Positions 41,487-52,510 of a DNA stretch of 64,000 nt are shown one piece after another. How positions within the stretch are numbered: the first letter of the stretch is position 1; every line of letters starts with the position of its first letter. The notes beneath the pieces were generated by a model. The model ran no database searches. It worked only from the letters and a program-made list of their open reading frames with translations, and was not told the DNA's origin. Source of the DNA: Peronospora farinosa (Eukaryota > Oomycota > Peronosporomycetes > Peronosporales > Peronosporaceae); assembly GCA_947646735.1 (NCBI GenBank), contig CANTFK010000785.1, forward strand, positions 124,001-188,000, written 5' to 3'. The translations under genes were made by a program, and so were the position numbers.

Positions 41487-43715
41487 TCACTCCGAACGAA
41501 GCATGCGGTATACGTTCTGACTTGCTGCGCCAGTTCCTGCGGTACCGTATTCCGGGCTCGTTGCGTATGCGTCGGCTTTGGCTCCGCCATACTGCATGAC
41601 ATTGTTGCCGTTCTTTGTAGTGCTAGCTCCAACTCTGCCGGCGGCATTTCCAGTGACCGTCCCCATGGGCGTTTTGCTCACGCTCGCTTTGACTCCTCCA
41701 TTCTGCGACGTGGATGTGATTGTGTTCCCATTCGTCGACTTAGTAGCTCTACTCGGACCAGGGGCGGGTGTGGTGCCCATGCTCGTTCCGCTCACGCTCG
41801 CTTTGGCTCCGCCATTCTGCGACGTGGATATAATTGTGTTGCTGTTTGTCGTTGAGGCAGCTCCACCTGGCCCAGAGGCGGGTCCGTTGACCATGCTCGT
41901 TCCGCTCACGCTCGCTTTGGCTCCGCCATTCTGCGACGTGGATATAATTGTGTTGCTGTTTGTCGTTGAGGCAGCTCCACCTGGCCCAGAGGCGGGTCCG
42001 TTGACCATGCTCGTTCCGCTCACGCTCGCTTTTACTTCACCATTCGGTGTCATGGATGTGAGTGTGGTGCCATCCGTCGTTGGAGTAGCTCCACCTGGTC
42101 CAGAGGCGGGTCCGTTGCCCATGCTCGTTCTGCTCACGCTCGCTTTTACTTCACCATTCGGTGTCATGGATGTGGGTGTGGTGCCATCCGTCGTTGGGGT
42201 AGCTCCACCTGGTCCAGAGGCGGGTCCGTTGACCATGCTCGTTCTGCTCACGCTCGCTTTTACTTCACCATTCGGTGTCATGGATGTGAGTGTGGTGCCA
42301 TCCGTCGTTGGGGTAGCTCCACCTGGCCCAGAGGCGGGTCCGTTGACCATGCTCGTTCCGCTCACGCTCGCTTTTACTTCACCATTCGGTGTCATGGATG
42401 TGAGTGTGGTGCCATCCGTCGTTGGGGTAGCTCCACCTGGCCCAGAGGCGGGTCCGTTGCCCATGCTCGTTCTGCTCACGCTCGCTTTTACTTCACCATT
42501 CGGTGTCATGGATGTGGGTGTGGTGCCATCCGTCGTTGGGGTAGCTCCACCTGGTCCAGAGGCGGGTCCGTTGACCATGCTCGTTCCGCTCACGCTCGCT
42601 TTTACTTCACCATTCGGTGTCATGGATGTGAGTGTGGTGCCATCCGTCGTTGGGGTAGCTCCACCTGGCCCAGAGGCGGGTCCGTTGCCCATGCTCGTTC
42701 TGCTCACGCTCGCTTTTACTTCACCATTCGGTGTCATGGATGTGAGTGTGGTGCCATCCGTCGTTGGGGTAGCTCCACCTGGCCCAGAGGCGGGTCCGTT
42801 GACCATGCTCGTTCCGCTCACGCTCGCTTTTACTTCACCATTCGGTGTCATGGATGTGAGTGTGGTGCCATCCGTCGTTGGGGTAGCTCCACCTGGCCCA
42901 GAGGCGGGTCCGTTGCCCATGCTCGTTCCGCTCACGCTCGCTTTGGCTCCACCATTCTGCGACGTGGATATAATTGTGTTGCTGTTTGTCGTTGAGGCAG
43001 CTCCAGCAGGACCGGCAACACCGAAACCGACATTGCCACCGACATCGATACCGCGCCCGCCACCGACACCAAGGCCGACATCCCCACCGACACCAAAATT
43101 GCCACCAACACCGCGCCCGACACCACTAACACCAACATTGCCACCGACACCACCAATGCCACCGACACCACCAATGCCACCGACACCACCAATGCCACCG
43201 ACACCACCAATGTCCACCGACGCCGACATTGCCTCCAACACCACAGTTCCACCGACACCAACATTGCCACCGACACCAACATTGCCACCGACACCAACAT
43301 TGCCTCCAACACCAGCAGTTCCACCAAGACCAACATTGCCACCGACACCAACATTGCCACCGACACCAACATTTCCACCGACGCCGACATTGCCTCCAAC
43401 ACCAGCAGTTCCACCAAGACCAGTCGTTCCACCGATACCAGTGGCACCGTACCCGATACCAGTGGCACCGTACCCGGTACCGAGGCCCCCGCCGCTCATT
43501 CCAGTACCGTAGCCGACGCCGACACCTTGTCCGCCATAAGCGCCACCATAAGCGCCACCTCGTCCGTATGCTCCATATCCGTAGCCGACACCACCACCGT
43601 GCATACCCATGCCAAGGAGTCCAAACGTCTGGGCGGCCTCTATCTCAGCGTATGCACCGTTTGAAAGTGCCACGACGGCGAGGCATACGGCACTGAACTT
43701 GCTGCTGGTGAACAT
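41487..43715 (-). CDS. G3: intact secreted glycine-rich repeat protein (742 residues)
   Basis: This is the longest intact member. A signal peptide (residues 1-23) is followed by a Gly/Tyr-rich segment (to about residue 105), GVGGNV/GVGGIG hexapeptides, a linker (GVSGVGRGVGGNFGVGGDVG) and NSNTIISTSQNGGAKASV modules flanking eight 38-residue repeats. The C-terminus is EYGTAGTGAASQNVYRMLRSE. Ser/Thr- and Gly-rich repeats after a signal peptide suggest a mucin-like or structural extracellular protein; no enzyme or RxLR-type motif was seen. Residues near 160-172 (TVVLEAMSASVDI) are read from a shifted frame and then restored by a second indel. AATAAA lies about 70 bases past the stop. Confidence 0.82.
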   Translation of the reverse strand: MFTSSKFSAVCLAVVALSNGAYAEIEAAQTFGLLGMGMHGGGVGYGYGAYGRGGAYGGAYGGQGVGVGYGTGMSGGGLGTGYGATGIGYGATGIGGTTGLGGTAGVGGNVGVGGNVGVGGNVGVGGNVGLGGTAGVGGNVGVGGNVGVGGNVGVGGTVVLEAMSASVDIGGVGGIGGVGGIGGVGGIGGVGGNVGVSGVGRGVGGNFGVGGDVGLGVGGGRGIDVGGNVGFGVAGPAGAASTTNSNTIISTSQNGGAKASVSGTSMGNGPASGPGGATPTTDGTTLTSMTPNGEVKASVSGTSMVNGPASGPGGATPTTDGTTLTSMTPNGEVKASVSRTSMGNGPASGPGGATPTTDGTTLTSMTPNGEVKASVSGTSMVNGPASGPGGATPTTDGTTPTSMTPNGEVKASVSRTSMGNGPASGPGGATPTTDGTTLTSMTPNGEVKASVSGTSMVNGPASGPGGATPTTDGTTLTSMTPNGEVKASVSRTSMVNGPASGPGGATPTTDGTTPTSMTPNGEVKASVSRTSMGNGPASGPGGATPTTDGTTLTSMTPNGEVKASVSGTSMVNGPASGPGGAASTTNSNTIISTSQNGGAKASVSGTSMVNGPASGPGGAASTTNSNTIISTSQNGGAKASVSGTSMGTTPAPGPSRATKSTNGNTITSTSQNGGVKASVSKTPMGTVTGNAAGRVGASTTKNGNNVMQYGGAKADAYATSPEYGTAGTGAASQNVYRMLRSE
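42001..42900 (-). repeat. 114-bp in-frame coding minisatellite of G3
   Basis: Units of exactly 114 bp (38 codons) repeat through the 3' half of the gene, for example gtgtcatgga at 42047 and again at 42161. Variation is confined to a few codons (M[GV]NG, GP[EG]A, TT[LP]TSM, S[GR]TSM). The same unit makes up the 3' halves of G1-G7 in different numbers (five in G5). This suggests unequal exchange and gene conversion. Confidence 0.9.
43135..43420 (-). repeat. 18-bp in-frame coding minisatellite of G3
   Basis: The plus strand repeats ccaccgacaccaacattg, encoding GVGGNV and GVGGIG hexapeptides on the minus strand. Unit number differs in every paralogue. Two indels around 43210-43250 create the out-of-frame stretch seen in the G3 protein. 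Confidence 0.85.
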
Positions 43716-44670
43716 CGTTGGAGTTGCTTGTTCGTCGAAGTCTTGGAATGCACACGAGCTGCTGGTTGGATGTTAGCTCGAGTGAGGAAGATTGGAAATG
43801 AATTTGAGACGGATTGGTTTGTTGGCGTGATAGTGCCAAGGAAAACCGCCCGGTTGAATACCAGACCTGTGACCCCGTGCAACATCTGCCGTGAGGCACA
43901 TGATGACCAGTGTTCGAAGAGGTATGTAGAGAGAGACCCAGACGAATAATTGTTTTCGCCGTTTGCACGTCGTCCTTTGCACACTCAGGACTCTCCATCC
44001 GCTAAGGAAGTCCACATGTAACTGCGTCACATGTGGACTTCGTGGTAGTTGACGAGCCATGACTATTTTTAAACGAAGACACATGCCCTAATATTTTGAT
44101 ACTTGCCATGAAGCGCGGCCTAAAGCAAAATACTAAGTTAATGTGGCGAGTAGGCCAGGGTCATGTGTGTGCTTTGAGAGCTATCCCGAGATGCAGCTTT
44201 CCGTAATGTAGCGCGAGGAATTGATGCGAACACGGTGTCCATGTAGCAACATGGTGTTGCAATCCACTATTGACTTTTTCTTTACAATAAACGTTTGTAA
44301 TGAGGCTTACCATACGTTGCAGTCTGCTGGGTGATCAGCATCGCCGTCACTACTACTTTCCACAAAACGTGAAGAATGTAAAACCTTGTATAGACGGAAG
44401 CTAATGATGCTACACGGTCTTTTGGTGGAAGCCAGGGTTACGAAGACAAGTGAAATGTAGTCTTTTCGAAAGTGACGTGGGCATGAGATCGAATCTAGTG
44501 AAAGAGTAGCAAAATACAAGCTCGTCGACCGTTGTTTTTGATGTAAAAGTCTACTCTTGAAGCGAGGTGCAAACCAGTGGTAGACGAAAAGCAGTACATT
44601 TATTTCTTACAACAATATGACTTAGCGAGTAAACAACTCAATCAAAGAGGCGATAAACGTATCACTGTGT
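43716..44670. repeat. Array intergenic unit between G3 and G4
   Basis: An array spacer copy with the perfect hairpin at 44007-44041, AATAAA for G4 at 44604-44599 and the gcgaggaattgatg variant near 44213. Confidence 0.7.
43787..43804 (-). promoter_or_regulatory. Initiator-like motif upstream of G3
   Basis: The minus strand reads aattcatttccaatcttc about 75-90 bases before the start codon. It resembles the oomycete initiator (a TCATTYY...CAWTTT-like core) but is one base shorter in the middle. The same stretch is kept upstream of every array gene, for example near 37000 for G1. Transcription start is inferred, not shown. Confidence 0.35.
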
Positions 44671-46121
44671 TCACTCCGAACGAAGCATGCGGTATACGTT
44701 CTGAGTCGCTGCGTCAGTTCCGGTGTCCGGGCTCGTTGCGTATGCGTCGGCTTTGGCTCCGCCATACTGCGTGACATTGTTGCCGTTCTTTGTAGTACTA
44801 GCTCCGCCATTCAGCGACGTGGATGCGATAGTGTTGCCATCCGTCGTTTTAGTAGCTCTACCAGGACAAGGGGCGGGTCCGTTCCCCTGATTCGTTACGC
44901 TCACGCTCGCATCAACTCCGCCAATCTATAATGTAGATTTATTTGAGTTGCCATTCGTCGTTTTGGTAGCTCCACCCGAGCTGACATCGAGTACGGCGTC
45001 CATTTCTGCTCTGTTCACGCCCGCATTGACCCCACTATTCTGCGACGTAAATGTGAATGTTTTACCGTTTTTCGTAGTGGTAGCTCCGCCTGGCCCAGAG
45101 GCGGGTCCGTTGACCATGCTCGTTCCGCTCACGCTCGCTTTTACTTCACCATTCGGTGTCATGGATGTGATTGTGGTGCCATCCGTCGTTGGGGTAGCTC
45201 CACCCGGTCCAGGGGCGGGTCCGTTGACCATGCTCGTTCCGCTCACGCTCGCTTTTACTTCACCATTCGGTGTCATGGATGTGGGTGTGGTGCCATCCGT
45301 CGTTGGGGTAGCTCCACCTGGCCCAGAGGCGGGTCCGTTGACCATGCTCGTTCCGCTCACGCTCGCTTTTACTTCACCATTCGGTGTCATGGATGTGAGT
45401 GTGGTGCCATCCGTCGTTGGGGTAGCTCCACCTGGCCCAGAGGCGGGTCCGTTGACCATGCTCATTTCGCTCACGCTCGCTTTTACTTCACCATTCGGTG
45501 TCATGGATGTGGGTGTGGTGCCATCCGTCGTTGGGGTAGCTCCACCTGGCCCAGAGGCGGGTCCGTTGACCATGCTCGTTCCGCTCACGCTCGCTTTTAC
45601 TTCACCATTCGGTGTCATGGATGTGAGTGTGGTGCCATCCGTCGTTGGGGTAGCTCCACCTGGCCCAGAGGCGGGTCCGTTGACCATGCTCGTTCCGCTC
45701 ACGCTCGCTTTTACTTCACCATTCGGTGTCATGGATGTGAGTGTGGTGCCATCCGTCGTTGGGGTAGCTCCACCTGGCCCAGAGGCGGGTCCGTTGCCCA
45801 TGCTCGTTCCGCTCACGCTCGCTTTGGCTCCGCCATTTTGCGACGTGGATATAATTGTGTTGCTGTTTGTCGTTGAGGCAGCTCCAGCAGGACCGGCAAC
45901 ACCGAAACCGACATTGCCACCGACATCGATACCGCGCCCGCCACCGACACCAAGGCCGACATCCCCACCGACACCAAAATTGCCACCAACACCGCGCCCG
46001 ACACCACTAACACCAACATTGCCACCGACACCACCAATGCCACCGACACCACCAATGCCACCGACACCACCAATGCCACCGACACCGACATTGCCACCGA
46101 CGCTGACATTGCCACCGACGC
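44671..46121 (-). pseudogene. G4, 3' part, separated by element E
   Basis: This continues G4 after the E insertion: hexapeptide repeats, linker, 38-residue repeats and the G1-like end DTGTDAATQNVYRMLRSE at 44671. An in-frame TAG at 44928-44926 replaces the CAG present in G1. If E and one copy of the duplicated gacgc are ignored, position 54121 joins 46121 in the correct codon phase, so the gene was in frame across the insertion site. Two independent defects (E and the TAG) now inactivate it. Confidence 0.8.
46117..46121. other. Target-site duplication of E, left copy (gacgc)
   Basis: The bases gacgc directly precede the E 5' LTR and recur at 54116-54120 after the 3' LTR. Confidence 0.9.
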
Positions 46122-46759
46122 TGTAACGGGGTTACACGACGGTTGTAACGTCTTTCCGAGAGTTTACGCTTAAACTCTCCTTTGTATTGCATATAATGCA
46201 TTATTATACTTCTCGTTAGAGAGGTATTAAGTATGAGCGTTAAGATACGGTATTCGGTAATACCGTATCTTACCGATTAGGATTCGATAAATCGATAACG
46301 CTCCATTAAGTACATCATACACAGATGTTTAGACGATACGTCGTTCAATAGCAAAGTCTGCATATAACAATTACTACTATAGTAATTAATCTTGTGTAGG
46401 GTACTTAGAGTAGGACTATTCATAATATCTTAAAGCATAAATAAAATCAGTTCTCCTTTTGAGTTTAAGACCACAAGTCGTTCTGACTTGTTCTCTTGTG
46501 CACTTCGTGCGTTGGTTCTCTGAACCCTAAGCTTCTAGCTTGCTCTTGCACTCTGTGCGTTGGTTCTCTGAACCTTAAGCTTATTGCTTGCTGACTAAGA
46601 GTCCCTCCTACTTCCTTAGAAGAGGGTGACTTTAACATCGAATACTTAGTTCCTTAGAACTAAGTGGCTTTTAGCCTTAACTCTATTTAGTTCTCTCAAA
46701 CTAAGAGGCTTCCAGCCGAAAGTCTTCCTCTGGCTAAAGAGCTGTGCAGCTCCGCTACA
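46122..46759 (+). repeat. Element E 5' LTR
   Basis: It runs from TGTAACGGGGTTACA to GCAGCTCCGCTACA, 638 bp, the same length as the 3' LTR. It contains a perfect hairpin with 13-bp arms (aagatacggtatt at 46242-46254 and its complement at 46259-46271) and others such as gagagttta/taaactctc and cttagttc/gaactaag. Confidence 0.95.
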
Positions 46760-46761
46760 CT

Positions 46762-46775
46762 TGGTAGCACTAGTA
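46762..46775 (+). promoter_or_regulatory. Element E primer binding site
   Basis: Two bases after the 5' LTR the plus strand reads TGGTAGCACTAGTAG, nearly the same as the site of element D. It fits the 3' end of an initiator-Met-type tRNA by its first eight bases. Confidence 0.65.
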
Positions 46776-46800
46776 GTCAATCCTACACCTGAGTCTTTAA

Positions 46801-47811
46801 AGACTGACCCTCTGTGAGAATGGAGAATCAAAATCAGCACAACGACTCGCCTTAGATAAACTGTCTGCGTTCGTCGGGCCTGATCAAATCGAGGCCCTTT
46901 TGGCCCAAGGCCCCGAGGTTCTAAATGCTCGTCTTGAGGCCTTTATGCGTTATGAGGCAACGCTCCTCGGGCAGGTCCATGACCAGGCAGCGTCAGCCGC
47001 GCCTACACAGTACATTCCGGTACCTGTGACCGATGCAGAGCCAAAGGCTCGTCCGCTTGTTTTAAGTGTCAAGACCTTCGAGAGGGAGGAGGGAGAGAAC
47101 CTTCTCCTCTGGATCCGAGAAGTTGAAATGGCAATGGATGCCGCCATGCTTGCATCCGATAAGCAACGAGTTGGCTTGGCCATTTCTAAGCTCGGTGGAA
47201 GAGCTAGAGAGTGGGCTCTAACGAGCGGTGTCTCTATAAATGCTGCATTTCCCACATGGGAGATGCTTAAAAAGCAATTAACTTGTGTGTTTGCACCGTC
47301 TAATCAGGCTTATCGTGTGCTATCACGCTTCCTAGCTACCCGACAGGGTAAGAAAGAATTGTCGGACTATGTCCAAGAGTTGAGAACTCTCATTGCTGCT
47401 ATGCAGCAGGACCCACTGGCAGAGGAAGTCCGAGTAACCATTTTTATGGAGGGACTTCGCACTGGGGTCGCCAGGACGGAAGTTTTCCGTGCCCAGCCTT
47501 CAACTTTTGAGGAGGCAGTAAGCGTAACATTTAACGCTGAATTCAATTTTGAATCTGCTCGATATGGTCTGCCCTGGTATCAATCAAATACCTCTAATAG
47601 GGCGGAACCCATGGACCTCAGCCATGCTGAAGAAGCTGAGCTTCAAGCTGCTGAGCAGCAAGGTAGCATCCGTAGATGTTACATGTGCGGAAGCACTAGG
47701 CATCTCCGCCCTAGCTGTCCGTTGCGAAAGCAACGTTCAAATCGGCAAAGCCGAAGCCCTGCTCCTAGCCAAAAGGCGAGCACCGCAGGGGAAAATGTCG
47801 ACTCCCAGTAG
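46801..47811 (+). pseudogene. gag: Element E Gag, start frameshifted
   Basis: The frame is open from 46801 to TAG at 47809-47811 but has no early ATG. An ATG at 46820 opens another frame that stops after eleven codons, so one base too many near 46850 probably breaks the start. The gag core is clear ([51 protein letters not shown]). The zinc knuckle [14 protein letters not shown] has the standard spacing. It resembles the D Gag. The pol frame overlaps its end in the -1 frame. Confidence 0.8.
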
Positions 47812-48116
47812 GCGCGGGGCGCCCTACTGGGAAAGAACTAAGTTCTGTTGAATCTTTAGGAGGTAAAGGTAAACAGGGCTTAACCCCAGGTGGTTCTGTG
47901 GATGCTCCCATAGAACAAAATTACAAGCCAGGCTTGTTGGTTGTGTCGGCAACCGTTAAGGGTTTTGAGAAACCCTGGTCAATTTTAATTGACTCAGGGG
48001 CGTCAGGGAATTATGTCCGACGTCGCTCCCTTGAGGGGAGTCAGCTGTATGCTGAGGCGCTGGAAGCGCAAGAGGGTGACAGTATAACCGTACGTCTCGC
48101 GACTCACCGTTCCTAA
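47812..48116 (+). pseudogene. pol: Element E protease, N-terminal part
   Basis: The protease frame is open through the gag stop region and carries the active-site motif ILIDSGASGNYVRRRSLEG. It has no ATG of its own and lies in the -1 frame relative to gag, as in D. The frame ends at 48116, but the neighbouring frame reads [18 protein letters not shown] across the site, so a single-base indel near 48105 breaks it. Confidence 0.75.
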
Positions 48117-48123
48117 AGTTCCG

Positions 48124-51100
48124 TTGAACTTAGGTGTGAAATTTTTAGATTTCAATAGCGTTGAACGCTGTCTTGTCCTAGATTTGGACTCGAGATGTGA
48201 TCTCATTCTCGGTATGGCCTGGCTGGAACGCCATGAGCCGTGGATCGATTGGAGATCCAAAACTTTAGGCGCAACGCGCAATGTTCCTAGCGAAGCTTTG
48301 GAGAGTCATGAACTCACCTTCGCTAGAAAACAAAAGTGCTATTGGCGCGAGCCATTAACTGATTCAGTTAATGTGCTGGACATTGGAGTGTCTGAGTTGA
48401 TAAACTTCGATGTCAACAATAATAGTGTCGAGCAGAGCTCAATGACACTTAGTGGAACGGCACGTACTCCGTTAAGTGATACTCATAGTAATATTGGCTG
48501 TAAATGCAATTTACTGGATGTCGGTAATGACATCGGCTCTCGTATAGAGCGAGTGAAGGTCAATGACCTTGTTGGTGATATTGGCTGTAAATGCGATTCA
48601 CTGGATGTCGGTAATGACATCGGCTCTCGTATAGAGCAAGTTAAGGTCAATGACCTTGTTAGTGATATTGGCTGGAAATGCGATTCACTGGATGTCGGTA
48701 ATGACATCGGCTCTCGTATAGAGCGAGTGAAGGTCAATGACCTTGTTAGTGAAGTCACTGGTACTAGTGACCCACTGGGTGTCGGTAATGACATCGGCTC
48801 TCGTATAGAGCGAGTGAAGGTCAATGACCTTGTTAGTGAAGTCACTGGTACTAGTGACCCATTGGGTGTCGGTAATGACATCGGCCCTTACATAGGGCAG
48901 GTAAACGACAAGGGGTCTGTTGACCTTGGGGACGATAACATCCCAAGTACTTTGAAGAGTACGGTCTCGTCAAGGAGACGGCAGCGTCGCCAGATGGCGG
49001 CTGCGAGACGCAAAGCGTCTGTTTTATCGCATAGTAATGTCAATGACCAGTTGTACACCCTGGTCAACGGAGTGACAGGTGATGTAGATGGTGAGGTTGA
49101 CCTTGAGGCCCTCCCATCATTAAATGCTCTTTTAGAGCTAGGCGAAATGTCTGTGGATGAATTTCATCAGGCCTTGAAGGCAGGTGCTCTGTCCGATATG
49201 GTGGTCATTCGACCTAACCTCGAGCTGAACTCATCCTCGCTTGTCGATGAGACAGTCCTTGAAGATACCAAAGCGGCACTAAGTGCACGTAGTGGGGCAT
49301 CTATTCTAAAGGACCCTTCAGATCCCTACTATCCTTTGGTAAAAGAATTCCAGGACGTGGTGTGTCACGATCCACCGTCGGTTCTACCACCTGATAGGGG
49401 CGTACGTCATGAAATTGACTTGGTTCCCGCAACCAAATACTGTGTAACACGGCAGTGGCCTTTACCCAAAGAACAGTGTGACGTCATTGACGAGTTCTTT
49501 CGTGCAAAGCACGCGGCGGGCATGGTGCGTGAAAGTAAATCTCCGCACTCGACACCCACTTTCTGTGTTAAGAAACCAAATGGTAAATGGCGTATTGTTC
49601 ATGCTTATAATAAGCTCAATGCGGCCACTATACCTGCACAGACGCAGATAACTAGAAAGGATGTTCTTCAGAACAATATGGTCGGTTGTACCATGTACAG
49701 TGCGCTCGACTTAGTCGATGGTTATTACCAATTGCTCATGCGAGCTAGTGATATTCCGCTTACTGCTGTTAGTACTCCGAGCGGTATGCTCTGGGAGTGG
49801 TTAGTGATGCCCCAAGGGCTATCTAATGCTCCGGCTACGTTTAACCGTTTGGTGACGCAATTGTTTCGACCCCATCGAAGTTATGCATAGACGTATTTTG
49901 ATGACATATTTGTCCATAGCCGAGCTGAACATGGGCGGTCAGATATTGAGAACCATATTGTTCATTTACGAGCAGTGCTTGAGTGCATGCGCACTAATAA
50001 ATTATATGCTAATGCCTCTAAGTGCATCTTCGGGGCCGAAGAAATTCCCTTTCTAGGGTGCTTCATTGGGAAGCGAGGACTACGAGCGGATCCCGCCAAA
50101 GTCAAAGCCATAGTCGATTGGCCTGTTCCACAATCTCAGAAGGACTTGCGTAAATGGCTTGGCCTTGCCAATTACTTACACAAGTATAGCGAAAATTACG
50201 CTGATATGGCTCGGCCGTTATCCAATCTCCTTAAAAAGGATGTGGAATGGTGTTGGCATGCCGAACACGAAAATGCTTTTCAAGCAGTGAAGGCAAGCCT
50301 TCTACATGCTCCTATTTTGGCTTTGCCAGACCCTGACCGACCGTTTAGCGTCGTCTGTGACGCATCGGATTTTGCCATTGGCAGTGCTCTGTTACAATCA
50401 GATGATGAAGGCCGTGAGCGTGTAATCGCTTTTGAATCCCGCCAGCTGAAAGCTGCAGAAAAGAACTATCCAGTTCACGACAAAGAGCTACTTGCGATGA
50501 AGTATGCCCTGGTCAAATTCAGAGTTCATCTGCTGGGCTCAAAGCCTTTTGTGATCTATACCGATCATGCGTCGTTACGCACTGCGACTCAGTCGCCGCA
50601 TCTCTCGCAGAGAATGGCCAGATGGCTGTCATTCTTTGCCGAATATAACTTCGAGGTGAAATATAAGCCGGGCAAGCAAAATGCTTTGGCTGATGCGTTG
50701 TCACGCAGACCTGATTATGAGCTTGCTCATGTGACGATTTTGTCGTCTTCTATCACCGATCTCATTCGTACGGCGTATGCTAAAGACGATCACTGTATAG
50801 CGTTGCTACATGCTCTTGGCAGTGAGGAGTTTAAAGACTCGGACATTAAATTGTCGGCACGATTGCGTGCAAGCCTCCATCGATATTCTATCGATGAGGG
50901 GCTATTGTACTATCGTACAGATGTAGCGGATCCTCCGCGAATTGTAGTTCCTCATGACGAGGACCTGAAACATCGTATCCTCTATGAGGTACATGACACC
51001 GCCATCGGTGGTCATTTGGGTCGTGAAAAGACCTATGGGGCAGTATGCCAAAGTTATTGGTGGCCCAAATTATACAAATGGGTGAGCACATATGTGCGTA

Positions 51101-51684
51101 CGTGTGAAATGTGTCAGCGGGTGAAACCCTCGCCCCATTCGGCAGCGCCGCTGGCTAGTTTGCCTATTCCCACTGGGTGCTGGGAGTCCATTAGTATGGA
51201 CTTTGTATTTGGCCTACCGAAAGATTCGCATGGCAATACAGGTATTGTGGTCTTTGTTGACCGTTTGAGCAAGATGGCTCACTTAGCGGCTGTGCCAGAT
51301 TCGATCGATGGTGTGGGTACAGCGGAGCTGTTTATCGATCGGGTGTTTCGCCAACATGGCTTGCCAGTGGCAATTGTTTCTGATCGTGATCCTCGTTTTA
51401 CGAGTAAATTTTGGAAGTCCGTCTTCCAGGTGCTGGGCACCCGTTTGGACATGTCCACGGCGGATCATCCGCAGACCGATGGTCAAACCGAACGCGTAAA
51501 TCGCGTTGTTGAAGATATCCTACGCAGCGTTTGTGCTGAAACGCCTAAGCGTTGGAGCTCTATGCTCCCTGTAGTTGAGTTTGCACTCAATAATTCCGTG
51601 CACGCCTCCACCGGCTACACTCCGTTCTATGTCACACCCACGCGTTCCGTTAACGCTACCACCGAGTGGTTCAGGGCTTGGTGA
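48124..51684 (+). pseudogene. pol: Element E pol: protease end, RT, RNase H, integrase
   Basis: It opens with the protease C-lobe ([18 protein letters not shown]), then a linker with an 87-bp repeat. RT follows: [70 protein letters not shown] at 49888-49890 sits two codons before the catalytic YFDD (49894-49905); the same frame then continues. RNase H has VCDASDFAIGSALLQ, KELLAMKYALVKFR and YTDHASLRT. Integrase has a zinc finger (GHLGREKT...CEMCQRVKP) and a catalytic core (SMDFVFGLP, VSDRDPRFTSKFWKSV, HPQTDGQTERVNR). A frameshift near 51670 separates it from the chromodomain. Confidence 0.88.
48487..48900 (+). repeat. 87-bp coding repeat between protease and RT of E
   Basis: About five units of 29 codons read [20 protein letters not shown] then KVNDLV; later units begin [13 protein letters not shown] instead. 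Many units hold small inverted repeats (aaggtca/tgacctt, gtcact/agtgac, gctct/agagc). The repeat lies in the same inter-domain position as the decapeptide repeat of element B. Confidence 0.85.
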
Positions 51685-52510
51685 GGGAGAGGTTGCCGAT
51701 CGGCTTGCTGATGTCAGCCCTAATACTGTTAGGAAACAGGTAAATGCGTTTCTCGCAACGCGACTAAATGTCTTACGACATGTGCAAGATGCAATGGCTG
51801 ATAGTCAAGATAAACAAAAGGAATATGCAGATGCGAAAGGCAGAGGTTGTATTAACGATTATGAGGTCGGAGACCAAGTATTACTTAGTGCTAAAAACCT
51901 ACCTACCAATGTAGTATCCGCTGTCTTTAAGACGAAGTTGCGTCCGCGCTTTATCGGACCCTTTAAGGTCATTGCCAAGAAAGGCACAGCGTATACGCTT
52001 AACTTGCCGCGCAAATTGCGTACACATCCTGTGTTCTATGTCGCCATGTTGAAACCTTATCGGGATCCGTCCCAAATAGACGCTAAAGCGCTCGCGCCGA
52101 GCCCATTGGCATTGTCGCGGGACGAAGAATCTGCGCCAACATGTCAAGCTGACCCTGCATTCGGGTCCGACTCTCTTCCAGGGACGCAAGCCCGGAGTTC
52201 ATCGTCTGCCTCTCCTCACGAAGGGTCCGCACCTCCTGAACAAGCTCGGCATGAGCTTGTTCCGATACACCGACCTCCTCCTCCTTTGCTCGATGCGCAG
52301 GGGAACCTGCAGTTCCATGTGGAGCGTCTACTGCAGAAGCGTCGCCGCCATGGTCAAAACCAGTATCTGGTGAAATGGCGGGGTTATCCCGAATCATGGA
52401 ATTCATGGGAATTTGAGACTCCCCTTCTGCAGGATTGCCCGTACGCCGTGGACGTTTTTGAGCGTCGTGCGCAGGGTCTGTCTGTTGGCGCTGACGCTTC
52501 TCACCAGTAA
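51685..52510 (+). CDS. pol: Element E pol: integrase tail and chromodomain
   Basis: After the frameshift near 51670 this frame carries the integrase C-terminal domain (NDYEVGDQVLLSAKNLP, LRPRFIGPFKVIAKKGTAYT, HPVFYVAMLKPYRDP), a Pro/Ser-rich linker and a chromodomain (FHVERLLQKRRRHGQNQYLV, KWRGYPESWNSWEF). The linker and chromodomain coding (52083-52510) is also read on the other strand by the antisense ORF. The true start is upstream in pol. Confidence 0.82.

Noticed and set aside
42001..42900. Regular direct repeats that might suggest a CRISPR array
   Set aside because: The units are in-frame coding repeats without unique spacers, in a eukaryotic context.
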